NCBI GenBank assembly: GCA_009784935.1
Contig: WQXI01000001.1
Coordinates: forward strand, 1-64,000
From: Treponema sp.
GTDB lineage: Bacteria; Spirochaetota; Spirochaetia; Treponematales; Breznakiellaceae
Direction of reading: 5' to 3'
DNA length: 64,000 nt
Position 1 is the stretch's first letter. Every line of letters starts with the position of its first letter. The notes beneath the pieces are model-generated. The model ran no database searches. It was not told where the DNA came from and worked only from the letters and a program-made list of their open reading frames with translations. The position numbers and the translations under genes are program-made. Shown here piece after piece: positions 53,033 to 62,133 of the stretch.

Positions 53033-53765
53033 ATTTTTTAAGAAAAAAGAACCCTCAGATATTGTAAAAAAACTTGTCGTTAAAGTAATAATGGAAAGAT
53101 CTCTTATCACAGAAGGAGATCGAATTCTTATAGCGGTATCCGGCGGCAAGGATTCCAGCGTACTTGCGTGGGCTTTGTCCGCTGTAAGACCTGCGCTAAA
53201 ATTTAATTATGAACTTGCAGGTTTGCATATAAGCACCGACTTCTGCGCTTGCTGTAAAAAATCTATTTTAATAAAAAGGCTGCAAGATTGGGGGATTCCT
53301 TTTTCAGATCTTTATGTTCCGGTAATAGGGAGGCTCCAGGAAGGCGAAAAAATGAATTGTTACTGGTGTTCGACCCAGCGGCGCACAGAACTGTTAAAAT
53401 ACGCAGTAGAAAACGGCTTTAATAAAATTGCGCTTGGACATCACCTCGATGACATTGTAGAAACTTTTTTTATGAATCTATGTACAAAGGGCGAATTAAG
53501 TACAATGCCGGTTTTATTAAAATACCGGAAATATCCTGTAAGTTTAATACGCCCTCTCGCGCTGCTGGAAGAAAAGCAGATAATTTCCTGCGCAGAAGAA
53601 CAAAAGATCCTAAAAAACGCATGCACATGCCCTTACGGACAAAATTCTAACCGGCGCAGTATCAGAAAAAAAATCGAAGACTTTACAGACAAAGATGGAG
53701 AAATTAAAAGACGTATTTTAAAAGCTCTAGGCGGCGGAAAAGTAGATTATCTTATAGATAATTAA
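53025..53765 (+). CDS. TtcA-like tRNA 2-thiolation ATPase
   Basis: A 246-residue PP-loop ATPase with 'SGGKDSS' (39-45), a CxxC at Cys112/Cys115 ('NCYWCSTQRR') and a downstream Cys near residue 200 ('NACTCP') that together resemble the iron-sulfur site of TtcA, which makes 2-thiocytidine-32. 'ALGHHLDDIVET' is the family substrate motif. The exact nucleoside target is inferred. Co-translated with tcdA, so this is a small tRNA-modification pair. Confidence 0.8.
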   Translation: MNRFFKKKEPSDIVKKLVVKVIMERSLITEGDRILIAVSGGKDSSVLAWALSAVRPALKFNYELAGLHISTDFCACCKKSILIKRLQDWGIPFSDLYVPVIGRLQEGEKMNCYWCSTQRRTELLKYAVENGFNKIALGHHLDDIVETFFMNLCTKGELSTMPVLLKYRKYPVSLIRPLALLEEKQIISCAEEQKILKNACTCPYGQNSNRRSIRKKIEDFTDKDGEIKRRILKALGGGKVDYLIDN

Positions 53766-53779
53766 TCGATAATCGAAAA

Positions 53780-54985
53780 CTATACTTCATCCAAAACTTG
53801 AGAAAGAATCTCCAAGCCCTGATCTATTTCGCTTTCTAGAATTGTATACGCAGGTAAAACCCTTAGAGTATTTACTCCGCCGCTGAGTATTAAAAGACCG
53901 TTTTGATTCTTTGAGTTATCCGCTCTTGATATTCCGGCTTCCAATACATCCCATGCTTCTTTTTCGATATCAAGACCAATTATTAAACCTTTGCCCCTTA
54001 CTTCTTTTACAAGGTGGTGATTCTTTAAACCGTTTATTATTATCTCACCCTTTCTTACAATGTCAGAAAGAAACTCAGTGTCCTGAATCGTTTTTAAAAC
54101 AACAAGCCCGGCTGCAGCGGCTATCGGATTTCCGCCGAATGTGCTTCCATGATCTCCCGGCGACAGAACTTCGCTTGTTTTTTCTCCGGCAAGAAAAGCT
54201 CCGGCAGGAACGCCTCCGGCAAGCCCTTTGGCAAGCGTAACAATGTCAGGTTTAATTGGGTTTCCGTTTTTGTCTTTGTACTGTTCAATTGCAAGAAAAG
54301 TCCCTGTTCTGCCTACGCCGCATTGAATCTCATCAACAATGAACAGGATGTCCCTCTTTGCGCATAATTCGGCAGCGGCGGCAATAAACTCTTCTGACTG
54401 CGGAATTATTCCGCTTTCACCCTGAATCGGTTCTATCAAAAGTCCCGCTGTGGTTTTTTCATCCAGAGCTTTATCCAAAGCATCTATATCGCCGCATTCT
54501 ATATGCAAAAAACCTTCTGTAAAGGGACCAAAATCCTTATGAAACTTATCCTGTCCTGTTGCCGCAAGAGTCGTAATTGTCCTTCCGTGAAAGCTTCCCT
54601 TAAGCGTAACAATCTTATGTCTTCCCGGTCCGTATTTTAACAGCGAATATTTCCTTGCCAGCTTACATGCGCCTTCGTTTGCTTCTGCTCCTGAGTTTGC
54701 GAGAAATACTTTTTTAATTCCCAACGGAGAAGCAGCCTCTACAAGTTTTTCCGCAAACGAAATACTTACATCGCTTGAATAATAATTACTTACATGAAAA
54801 TATTTCGCCGCTTGTTCTGTAACTGCCCTCACTAACGGCGGATAATTATGCCCAAGACAATTAACAGCTATACCGCTGCCAAAATCGAGATACTTTTTGC
54901 CGTTAATATCAAAAAGAAATGAGCCTTCGCCCCTTACAAAGGTTACAGGAAGCCTCTTATATGTATTCATAAAAGCATTATTCAT
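53780..54985 (-). CDS. argD: Acetylornithine / succinyl-diaminopimelate aminotransferase
   Basis: A 401-residue class-III PLP aminotransferase. Lys253 in 'LAKGLAGGVP' should bind PLP; 'NSGAEANEGACKLAR', 'HGRTITTLAATGQ', 'VDEIQCGVGRTG' and 'GSTFGGNPIA' are characteristic of the ArgD/ornithine branch. It serves arginine and perhaps lysine synthesis. Its ATG overlaps the upstream lipoprotein's stop by one base, an odd partnership for a biosynthetic gene. Convergent with the TtcA-like gene, 14 bases apart. Confidence 0.9.
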   Translation of the reverse strand: MNNAFMNTYKRLPVTFVRGEGSFLFDINGKKYLDFGSGIAVNCLGHNYPPLVRAVTEQAAKYFHVSNYYSSDVSISFAEKLVEAASPLGIKKVFLANSGAEANEGACKLARKYSLLKYGPGRHKIVTLKGSFHGRTITTLAATGQDKFHKDFGPFTEGFLHIECGDIDALDKALDEKTTAGLLIEPIQGESGIIPQSEEFIAAAAELCAKRDILFIVDEIQCGVGRTGTFLAIEQYKDKNGNPIKPDIVTLAKGLAGGVPAGAFLAGEKTSEVLSPGDHGSTFGGNPIAAAAGLVVLKTIQDTEFLSDIVRKGEIIINGLKNHHLVKEVRGKGLIIGLDIEKEAWDVLEAGISRADNSKNQNGLLILSGGVNTLRVLPAYTILESEIDQGLEILSQVLDEV

Positions 54986-55851
54986 TAGTTATTCCTTATA
55001 GAATTAATTCTTCTGTCAATTTCTGCGATTTCACTCCGATTTCCCAGAGCTTCATATATTGCTTTCGCTCTTTCGTATGCGTTCCGTGCTTCTGTAAATC
55101 TTCTGTCCCTAACATATACATCGCCCATAGCTCTGTAATTAGCTCCTAGTCCCCATGAATTTTCTGAACGTCTGTCAAGCTCTATCGCTTTTTCCAAAGC
55201 TTCCAAAGCTTCGGAAAATTTTCCTGATAATGATCTGACAGAAGCAATAGTGTACCAGTCATATGAAGCAATTTCAAGTAACTTTTCGCTTTCATGAATA
55301 GCAAGGCTTCGCCTTATCGCGTTTTCGGCTTCTTCCCATTGTCCCAATGAACGATGAGCAAGTCCTTTAACCTGCCAATAAGACGCTATATACAACCTGT
55401 TTCTTAAATGAGCGCTTTGATATTCGATATCTAAAAGCACAGCCTGCGCAGATTCTCTGCCGGAAACAATGTCTCCCCTTGCCTTGTAAATCAATCCAAT
55501 TGACAATAATTCTGCGTTATTAATTCTTCGCGCTTCTGTTATTGCATGATTCCATTCCGTATATGCTTCATCTATTCTATTAATCGAAAATAAAACATTC
55601 CCTCTAGAAAGACTAACTCTGATAAAAAGAGAAGAATCATCAACTAATATGGCGTTTCGTCTACAGTCATCAAGGAGTTTAATAGCAGTTTCAAAATTAC
55701 TTCTTGCCGCCTCTATATTTGCTTTTCTAAGGTTTTCTTCTGTCTGATGACGTACAGTAAAAACATCTCCTGTGTTTTTTGGAATTGACGAACAGGAAAC
55801 AAAACTTATTAAAAAAAATGAGGTTATTAATATAAAAATATTTTTTTTCAC
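54985..55851 (-). CDS. TPR-repeat lipoprotein of the Mla operon
   Basis: A 288-residue lipoprotein with lipobox 'ISFVSC' (Cys20). About residues 40-280 form tetratricopeptide-like helix pairs ('AKGLAHRSLGQWEEAENAI' type repeats, 'NYRAMGDVYVRDRRFTEARNAY'). It lies 18 bases after mlaD in the place where other species have an auxiliary lipoprotein (PqiC or MlaA-like), so it may scaffold the lipid-transport complex. The function is inferred from context only. Confidence 0.7.
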   Translation of the reverse strand: MKKNIFILITSFFLISFVSCSSIPKNTGDVFTVRHQTEENLRKANIEAARSNFETAIKLLDDCRRNAILVDDSSLFIRVSLSRGNVLFSINRIDEAYTEWNHAITEARRINNAELLSIGLIYKARGDIVSGRESAQAVLLDIEYQSAHLRNRLYIASYWQVKGLAHRSLGQWEEAENAIRRSLAIHESEKLLEIASYDWYTIASVRSLSGKFSEALEALEKAIELDRRSENSWGLGANYRAMGDVYVRDRRFTEARNAYERAKAIYEALGNRSEIAEIDRRINSIRNN

Positions 55852-55869
55852 TTTTATACCGCTCCTTTA

Positions 55870-56754
55870 TTAAAATTCCAGATTTCTGTGATTAGCGCCG
55901 CCGGGTCCTGGCTGTACTCTTTCCGGTATGCCGCCTCTTATCAGCGGATTGTTGTTAACAGCTGTAGCAGTTTCCTGAATAGTAACAATCGTTGAATTTA
56001 TTTGATTTATAAGAACCGAAAGATTTGCTAAATTATGCGGCAGTACTGCAGTTGATTGCTCTAGATTTTGAATAGTTCCGGCAAGAGAAATGATAGACTT
56101 TTCAAGTTCACGGTAAATAACTCCGTCACCGTCAAGAATTGAGCTTACGGCTCCTGATTCACTGGTAATCATATCTAATATTGCATTTAAGCTTATTAAT
56201 AATTCCCCAAACGGATTATCTTCGGTACCTTCATCGCCATTTAATGTACTCAATAATAAATTTGCATTATTTAAAATATTATTTATACCATCGTTCGAAT
56301 GAGGAATCTCAGCTAACCCTTCATCAATTATTTTTTTTCCTTCAATTGAATTTTTTTCATGGATTAATCCATTTTCAGGGATTTCTTCATCCCCTTTGCC
56401 CGGATAAAAATTGAATGTACTTCCAAGACCAATTGGACTGCTTTCTACATCAACAAGAGAACCAACTTTTACTCTTTCTTTGTATTCATTAAAAATAGTA
56501 AAATAAACTTCTACTTCAGAATAATCATCAGATAGACGAATATTTTTAATATGCCCAATTGTAAAACCTTTATAATGAACAGGCATATTTTTACTTATTC
56601 CAGATGTGGTTTTTAATTTTGTCATATACATAGGATCAGTTACAAACAGCCTTTGATTCCTTCCTATCATAAAAACAACAAAAACAAGAGCTGCAAGCGC
56701 AAGGACAACAAGCAGTCCGACAATTTTATCCGCAAACCTGATCGAAAACTTCAT
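55870..56754 (-). CDS. mlaD: MCE-family periplasmic lipid-binding protein MlaD
   Basis: A 294-residue protein with one N-terminal membrane helix ('IVGLLVVLALAALVFVVFMIG') and an MCE domain (about 38-118, 'GISKNMPVHYKGFTIGHIKNIRL', 'SPIGLGSTF'), followed by a coiled helical tail with low-complexity Asn. MCE proteins bind lipids between the membranes. The tail is longer than in E. coli MlaD. Confidence 0.87.
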   Translation of the reverse strand: MKFSIRFADKIVGLLVVLALAALVFVVFMIGRNQRLFVTDPMYMTKLKTTSGISKNMPVHYKGFTIGHIKNIRLSDDYSEVEVYFTIFNEYKERVKVGSLVDVESSPIGLGSTFNFYPGKGDEEIPENGLIHEKNSIEGKKIIDEGLAEIPHSNDGINNILNNANLLLSTLNGDEGTEDNPFGELLISLNAILDMITSESGAVSSILDGDGVIYRELEKSIISLAGTIQNLEQSTAVLPHNLANLSVLINQINSTIVTIQETATAVNNNPLIRGGIPERVQPGPGGANHRNLEF

Positions 56755-56772
56755 AACAACCTCGTTTAGCGT

Positions 56773-57513
56773 TTATGACGCTATTCCTATTTTAATAAAA
56801 TCATTAAGCAATAAATCGCTTATTATTTCATCTTTTGGCGCGCAAGCATGTATCTTGCCCTCAAGCACAACAATTATATAATCCGCTAAATCTATAATAA
56901 GACGCATGTCATGGCTTATAAATAAAATTGATGTGCCTTCTCTCTGTTTTTTTCTGATAACGTCTATTAGTCTTTCTGCGGCTGTTTCATCAAGCGATTC
57001 TGTACATTCGTCTAAGAATAAAATCGAAGGATTACAGATCATCGCTCTTGCAAACGCGATTAATTTTTGCTCTCCCATAGAAAGCCTGTGAGGACGTATA
57101 TTTAAATCTTTTTTATAACCGGCTTTTGCTACAGCGTCTTTTACACGGATCAAACGCTGGCTTTTTGTCATCTTAGGAAAATGAATTCTAAGCGGAAGCT
57201 CAAGTATCTGCAATAAATCCATATTTGCCCAAAGCGCGGAATCCTGAAAAACAAACGCGCTCTCCCTTCTAAAATCTAGGTTTTCTGTACGGTTTAAAAG
57301 AGTGATGTTCTTTTCTTTGTATAGTACTTCTCCGCTGTTAGGTAATAAAAGCCCTGCCGCAAGTTTTAACACAGTGCTTTTTCCGCAGCCCGAAGGTCCT
57401 ACAATAGCTGTAGTTTTTCCGGGTGTAAACACAACAGAAACATCATCGACTATCTTTCTATCATCTTGAGCGGAGAAATTTACATTTTTTAATTCTAATA
57501 AGTATTTTTTCAT
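56773..57513 (-). CDS. mlaF: ABC transporter ATP-binding protein MlaF-like
   Basis: A 246-residue ATPase. The start is ATG 57513 overlapping mlaE's stop (ATGA), rather than an in-frame ATG 54 bases upstream inside mlaE. It has Walker A 'GPSGCGKSTVLK', the signature 'LSMGEQKL' (Met replaces Gly and Glu replaces Gly of the classic LSGGQ), Walker B 'ILFLDECTESLD' (Glu of DE) and 'SHD'. The divergent signature is noted. It powers the Mla lipid transporter. Confidence 0.88.
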   Translation of the reverse strand: MKKYLLELKNVNFSAQDDRKIVDDVSVVFTPGKTTAIVGPSGCGKSTVLKLAAGLLLPNSGEVLYKEKNITLLNRTENLDFRRESAFVFQDSALWANMDLLQILELPLRIHFPKMTKSQRLIRVKDAVAKAGYKKDLNIRPHRLSMGEQKLIAFARAMICNPSILFLDECTESLDETAAERLIDVIRKKQREGTSILFISHDMRLIIDLADYIIVVLEGKIHACAPKDEIISDLLLNDFIKIGIAS

Positions 57514-58283
57514 TGCGCCAACACTACATAGAATAATACCGATATAAGAACATTTACCACTATGCATGCCGCAAATGCTCCGCTCACCGCTTTTAAACCC
57601 GCGATTGGTACTTCTGTACTCGCGCGTTCAACCGAAAAACCCTGGACAACTGCCACGATAGAAATTATCGCTCCAAAAGCTGTACTTTTTATTAAAGAAA
57701 GCAGAATATCATGTAAGCTTAACGCTTGCAAAAGACTGTCAAAATACGCGTCCATCGGAGTTGAGCTGAACATCTGGGCAATAATATAGGAACCTGCCAG
57801 CCCAAAGATCGAAAAATAAATATTTAATAAAACAAGCGAAATTGTAACGCCCAAAAATCTTGGAACCGCAATATGCTGAATTGGATCTACTCCAACAGAA
57901 ATATATGCTTCTACTTCGTGCGAAACAACCATACCGGCAATTTCTGTAGCGATTGCCGTTGCAGAACGGGCAATGACAATAAAGGCTGTTAAGAGCGGCC
58001 CTAATTCTCTTGTAATAATAATAATTAATAGAGTATAAATTAACTGTTGTTGATTCAGATTTATAAGAAAAGGAGCGCCGATAATATTTACAGCAGCTCC
58101 GATAGCCAGCGCCAAAAGGGTCGAAATACCAAGAGCATAAACAAATGTAAAAAGAATCTGCATTATAAGAATTTTAACAGAAGCCTGCGAATGCCGCGCA
58201 AAACTTCCAACGCCTTTAAGGGTTCTAGCGAAAAACCCTAAAATGTAGAACATTCTTTTTATAGGCGCAAGAGGATTCAGCAT
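57510..58283 (-). CDS. mlaE: Permease MlaE-like
   Basis: A 257-residue integral membrane protein with about five helices, matching the MlaE/YrbE family ('LGPLLTAFIVIARSATAIATEIAGMVVSHEVEAY' region, 'GVDPIQHIAVPRFLGVTIS'). First gene of a four-gene minus-strand operon mlaE-mlaF-mlaD-TPR lipoprotein, then argD. Start ATG 58283 has TATAAT only 6 bases upstream and no ribosome binding site. Confidence 0.9.
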   Translation of the reverse strand: MLNPLAPIKRMFYILGFFARTLKGVGSFARHSQASVKILIMQILFTFVYALGISTLLALAIGAAVNIIGAPFLINLNQQQLIYTLLIIIITRELGPLLTAFIVIARSATAIATEIAGMVVSHEVEAYISVGVDPIQHIAVPRFLGVTISLVLLNIYFSIFGLAGSYIIAQMFSSTPMDAYFDSLLQALSLHDILLSLIKSTAFGAIISIVAVVQGFSVERASTEVPIAGLKAVSGAFAACIVVNVLISVLFYVVLAQ

Positions 58284-58289
58284 TTAATC

Positions 58290-58319
58290 ATTATATATTG
58301 AGGGTATCCGCTATGGCTA
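58290..58319 (-). promoter_or_regulatory. Promoter of the mla operon, leaderless arrangement
   Basis: On the minus strand TATAAT (58295-58290) is followed by GATTAA and ATG 58283. A partial -35 TAGCCA (58319-58314) lies 18 bases upstream. Transcription is expected to start at or just before the ATG. Confidence 0.4.
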
Positions 58320-58348
58320 GTGGTATTACTTAGCTTGTTTTCTTCTTC

Positions 58349-58378
58349 TTGACATTTTTAGAAAAAAATTGTTAGAAT
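58349..58378 (+). promoter_or_regulatory. Promoter of the CAT tRNA
   Basis: TTGACA (58349-58354) and TAGAAT (58373-58378) are 18 bases apart. Transcription would begin about 4 bases before the tRNA. Confidence 0.6.
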
Positions 58379-58388
58379 TATATAGAAA

Positions 58389-58462
58389 GGGCCCTTAGCT
58401 CAGTTGGTTAGAGCAGGAGACTCATAATCTCTTGGTCCGGGGTTCAAGTCCCTGAAGGCCCA
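58389..58462 (+). tRNA. tRNA with CAT anticodon (probably tRNA-Ile2, otherwise Met)
   Basis: A 74-base tRNA: acceptor GGGCCCT pairs with AAGGCCC (one C-A mismatch), anticodon stem-loop GGAGA-CTCATAA-TCTCT with CAT, T-arm CGGGG-TTCAAGT-CCCTG, discriminator A at 58462. CCA is not encoded. The 'TTAGCTCAG' and anticodon-arm sequence closely resemble tRNA-Ile2 (CAT, modified to lysidine) of E. coli and Bacillus rather than elongator Met, but sequence alone cannot prove the charging. The next gene's ATG begins directly at 58463. Confidence 0.88.
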
Positions 58463-59530
58463 ATGCAGGACAGGATATTTTTTAACCGTCTCTCAGAAAG
58501 TGAGTTTTTAGAAAGCTCTGTTTTAGACATATCAAAAAGCGGCAAAGTTATAATTATAAGTGATTTACACATGGGCTCAGGTTCGCGGGATGATCTTTCT
58601 CATAACGGAGAAATGCTTACCTGTATATTAGAAGAATATTATTATAAAAATGGCTGGATTTTAATCTTAAACGGCGATGTAGAAGAACTTCAGAGATATT
58701 CGCTGGATTATATAAGAGAAAAATGGGCAGGGCTTTATAGGGTATTCAATTTATTTTCGCGCGAAAACCGTCTCTTCAAAATAATCGGTAACCACGATGA
58801 ACAATTGACATTTAAAAAGAATCTGTCTTACCCCTTCCATATCTATCAAGTCATTAGGATTGATACAGGAATAATACCTGCATATGTTTACCATGGTCAT
58901 CAGCTGTCAGATATTTATACAAAATTTAATAGAATTTTTGGATTTTTAATCAGGCATTTTTTAACCCCACTAGGAATCAAAAATTTATTCGAAAACCGCA
59001 GTCCTTTTAAACGGTTTCAGATAGAAAAAAAAGCCTATGCTTTTTCGCTAAAAAATCACTGCCTTTCTATCATTGGGCATACCCACCGTCCCCTATTTGA
59101 GTCATTGGGACGTTTTGATTTTATTAAGTTCGAAATCGAACGCCTTTGTCAAAACTACCCTGCTTCTCAAGGTGAAGCCCGCCTGCGGATAGAAAACGAA
59201 GTTACTGCCCTAAGAAAAGAATTAGGTAAATTGAAACGCAAAGAACGCCGCGATGTTCTTCGTCAGAGCCTGTACGGAGACGAGCTCCCTGTTCCATGCC
59301 TGTTTAATTCCGGCTGTACTCTGGGCAAAAAAGGTTTTAATGCCATAGAAATGACAAACGAAGACATTGCCCTCGTTTACTGGTTTACAGAAGGAAAGAG
59401 CAAAAAATTTGTAACAAGAGGCGGCTACGAAATCGTCAGTATTCCTTCTAGACCTTATAAAAAAGCAGTTTTAAACCATAACAGGCTGGACTATATTTTT
59501 GCGAGGATTAAACTGCTGGGCAACCAGTGA
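58463..59530 (+). CDS. Metallophosphoesterase
   Basis: A 355-residue calcineurin-like phosphoesterase. The metal motifs are present: 'SDLHMG' (Asp34, His36), 'NGDVEE' (Asp72), 'GNHDE' (Asn110, His111), 'YHGHQ' and 'GHTHRP'. It has an inserted basic segment at about 230-275. Substrate unknown (UDP-diacylglucosamine-like, phosphodiester or protein phosphate). The ATG is the first base after the tRNA discriminator with no space for a ribosome binding site, so maturation of the tRNA would give a leaderless mRNA. Confidence 0.85.
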   Translation: MQDRIFFNRLSESEFLESSVLDISKSGKVIIISDLHMGSGSRDDLSHNGEMLTCILEEYYYKNGWILILNGDVEELQRYSLDYIREKWAGLYRVFNLFSRENRLFKIIGNHDEQLTFKKNLSYPFHIYQVIRIDTGIIPAYVYHGHQLSDIYTKFNRIFGFLIRHFLTPLGIKNLFENRSPFKRFQIEKKAYAFSLKNHCLSIIGHTHRPLFESLGRFDFIKFEIERLCQNYPASQGEARLRIENEVTALRKELGKLKRKERRDVLRQSLYGDELPVPCLFNSGCTLGKKGFNAIEMTNEDIALVYWFTEGKSKKFVTRGGYEIVSIPSRPYKKAVLNHNRLDYIFARIKLLGNQ

Positions 59531-59573
59531 CCCGTCTTTTCTAGATTGCTTAAATCGCCGATAATAGGAAAGT

Positions 59574-61169
59574 ATGAATAATCTATTAATTTTATATGGC
59601 GCTGACATTTCCAGCCATGCATTAGAACCTGTATTTGACGGCAAAAGCGCTCTGGAACTTTCAATCGAACAAGCGAAAAAATTCTCCGGTGTAAAAAAGA
59701 CAGTTCTCTTTGTTTCGGCTGATTTATCTGTCAAAGATTTAGCTGCCGAGATAACTAACGATGTAACTATCGAAAAAAGAGAGTCATGGGACAAACACAG
59801 TATTCTTGTAAGAATCGCCGAGCTTCAGGCTGATTTTGATTTAATATATTTTGCTTATGCGGACTGCCCTTTTTTGGATCCTGTTCTCGCAGGAAAAATT
59901 GCTGAAAGGCATAAGAACTATGCGGCGGAATATTCTTATGCAGACGGCTGGCCGTACGGATTGGCGCCGGAAACAATTTCCCCTGGAACGCCCGGTATTT
60001 TAGCGAACATTCTTTCGAGTTCTATTAAAAATAAATCCGAATATAAATCCGAACATGCAGAAAGGGATTTGTTGTTTTCTGTAATTCAAAAAGATATAAA
60101 TTCTTTTGATATAGAAGCCGAAATATCTTCTGTTGATCTTCGCTGTCATCGGCTAAATCTGTGCGCGGACTCTAAACGAAATCTGCTTTTACTTAAAAAC
60201 TTTTATTCCGCGGCAAACGGCATTCCTGATACAGAAAAAACAGAATCAATTATTGCAAACCAGCCTAATATATTAAGGACTCTTCCAAACTTTATTCCTA
60301 TTCAGGTTTACGGCGGCTGTCCGCAAAAATGCGCAATCTGTCCGTATCCTTCTTATACAGACTCTCAAGGGCGCTCAGATTTTATGGACACTTCAAAGTT
60401 TACTGCACTCCTCGATAAAATAATTGAATTTTGCGGCGACGCAGTTATCGATCTTTCACTGTGGGGAGAAATTAGCCTGCATCCTGATAAATTAAAATTA
60501 ATAGAAGCAGTTCTTTCGCGCCCTCAGCTTTCGCTCATTATAGAAACAACCGGTATCGGCTGGAAAACCGAAGAACTCGAAAAATGCGCCGCATTTTTAA
60601 AAACATCGGGTTCAAACGCAGAGGCGCCAAACTCAAGGCTTTCTTGGATTGTATCCCTTGATACAAACGACCCGCAGCGTTATTCGTCATTGCATGGAGC
60701 AGGATTCGCAGAAGCACAGCAGTGCGCAAAACAGCTTTTATCGCTGTTTCCGAATGACTGCTATGTACAGGCAGTACGTATTAATGACGAAGAACAGGAC
60801 ACAGAAAACTTTTACCGCTACTGGAAAGAAAATTCTCCCAACGGCGAAAAAAATATTATTATCCAAAAATATGATGACTTCTGCGGCGCTCTGGAAAAAA
60901 AACAAGCTTCTGATATTTCACCTGTTATCCGCCAAAGCTGCTGGCATATTATGAGGGATCTTCCTATTCTAATTGACGGGACTGTCCCTTTATGCAGAGA
61001 AGACCTTTCTGTTTTAAAAGGAGAAAAAACAAAAGTTCTCGGCAATGTTTTTACTGATTCGCTTGAAGCCATCTGGCAAAACGGCGTAAAGTACTATGCA
61101 GAACACTGCAATAAAAAATTTAATTGTATATGCGCAGACTGCGATGAATACTATACCTACAATTTTTAA
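59574..61169 (+). CDS. Spiro-SPASM radical SAM protein with N-terminal nucleotidyltransferase-like domain
   Basis: A 531-residue protein. Residues about 1-215 resemble a cytidylyltransferase-type GT-A fold (weak); residues about 235-400 hold the radical SAM core with the cluster motif Cys249-x3-Cys253-x2-Cys256 ('GGCPQKCAICPYP'); the C-terminus has the SPASM Cys set ('PLCREDL', 'NCICADCDEY'). The architecture matches the spirochaete-restricted spiro-SPASM family, whose substrate is unknown. It begins a co-directional run with a glycosyltransferase-like, a cytidylyltransferase and a PseG-like gene, suggesting sugar or glycopeptide modification. SD AGGAAAG. Confidence 0.88.
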   Translation: MNNLLILYGADISSHALEPVFDGKSALELSIEQAKKFSGVKKTVLFVSADLSVKDLAAEITNDVTIEKRESWDKHSILVRIAELQADFDLIYFAYADCPFLDPVLAGKIAERHKNYAAEYSYADGWPYGLAPETISPGTPGILANILSSSIKNKSEYKSEHAERDLLFSVIQKDINSFDIEAEISSVDLRCHRLNLCADSKRNLLLLKNFYSAANGIPDTEKTESIIANQPNILRTLPNFIPIQVYGGCPQKCAICPYPSYTDSQGRSDFMDTSKFTALLDKIIEFCGDAVIDLSLWGEISLHPDKLKLIEAVLSRPQLSLIIETTGIGWKTEELEKCAAFLKTSGSNAEAPNSRLSWIVSLDTNDPQRYSSLHGAGFAEAQQCAKQLLSLFPNDCYVQAVRINDEEQDTENFYRYWKENSPNGEKNIIIQKYDDFCGALEKKQASDISPVIRQSCWHIMRDLPILIDGTVPLCREDLSVLKGEKTKVLGNVFTDSLEAIWQNGVKYYAEHCNKKFNCICADCDEYYTYNF

Positions 61170-62133
61170 CGAAACTATCGCTCCCTATACTGCTGTAGGC
61201 GGCAAGGAACGCATTGCTTCTACCGGTATATCCGCGGTTATTCTAAACCGTCCGGGACATCCAAAAAGATCTTTTTTAAGCGAACTAGAAAAAACAGGAT
61301 TTGATAATATAATTTCGATCGAATCCTGCTCTCCTCATTATGATATAGAAGAACTTGCAGGACGTTTTCCTTTTGTCCGTTTCATCCTGCCGGAAAGCGA
61401 ATTAAATCTCGGAGAACAGATTAATCTTGCTGCGTCAGAACTGGAAAGCCCTCTTTTTTTTGTAATGCACAGCGACATGAAAATAATAGCCGGCGGTACT
61501 GCAAGAAGAATGGCAGAAAGACTTGTAATTAATCCGGATGAACCAAACGAACAATCGGAACAAAAAACTGTATTTAAAAGACTTTGTACAGTTCCTTTAA
61601 TATTAAACGCTAATTATGAAACATTGCCTTCTCTATTGGCTCCGCTCACTCAAAAAAGAAAAATACGCACTATTTTTTTTGATCCAAAAAATGAAGGTGA
61701 TAAAAGCCTCTACCCGTTTAACGGAATTGGTATTTATGACAGGCAGCGTTTTATTAATACCGGCGGATTTGATATTACATTAAAAAACTCTCATTGGCAG
61801 TTAATGGACTTTGGTTTTCGTTCATATTTATGGGGAGAAGAAATAGCGTTAAACCTTCATTTAAAACTTTCATATGACGGCGAATTAAATCCGGAAAATT
61901 ATTCTGTAGAAGAAAGTTACAAACGTTTTTATCTTAAAAATCTTGCTCCTGTATTTAAAAGCGATTATTCTCATCTTCCATTGTATAAATTTCCGGGATT
62001 CTTTTTTAAATCCGGAGAAGACATTTTTAGCGCTTGGGAAGATTTTAAAGAATGCAGAAAATGGGTTATTAAAAACAAGTACAGATGGAAGTCCGACGCG
62101 CGTTCTGTAATTAATTACTGGAGTATTAATTGA
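61144..62133 (+). CDS. GT-A glycosyltransferase-like protein of spiro-SPASM cluster
   Basis: A 329-residue protein. The start is set at ATG 61144, overlapping spiro-SPASM by 26 bases, because the preceding part would lie wholly inside the Cys-rich SPASM codons. 'AVILNRPGHPKRSFLSEL', 'SPLFFVMHSDMKI' (DxD-like) and 'YDRQRFINTGGFD' with a following 'WQLMDFGFRSYLWG' resemble GT2/GT27-type transferases. Stop overlaps the next TTG start. Sugar unknown. Confidence 0.65.
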   Translation: MNTIPTIFNETIAPYTAVGGKERIASTGISAVILNRPGHPKRSFLSELEKTGFDNIISIESCSPHYDIEELAGRFPFVRFILPESELNLGEQINLAASELESPLFFVMHSDMKIIAGGTARRMAERLVINPDEPNEQSEQKTVFKRLCTVPLILNANYETLPSLLAPLTQKRKIRTIFFDPKNEGDKSLYPFNGIGIYDRQRFINTGGFDITLKNSHWQLMDFGFRSYLWGEEIALNLHLKLSYDGELNPENYSVEESYKRFYLKNLAPVFKSDYSHLPLYKFPGFFFKSGEDIFSAWEDFKECRKWVIKNKYRWKSDARSVINYWSIN

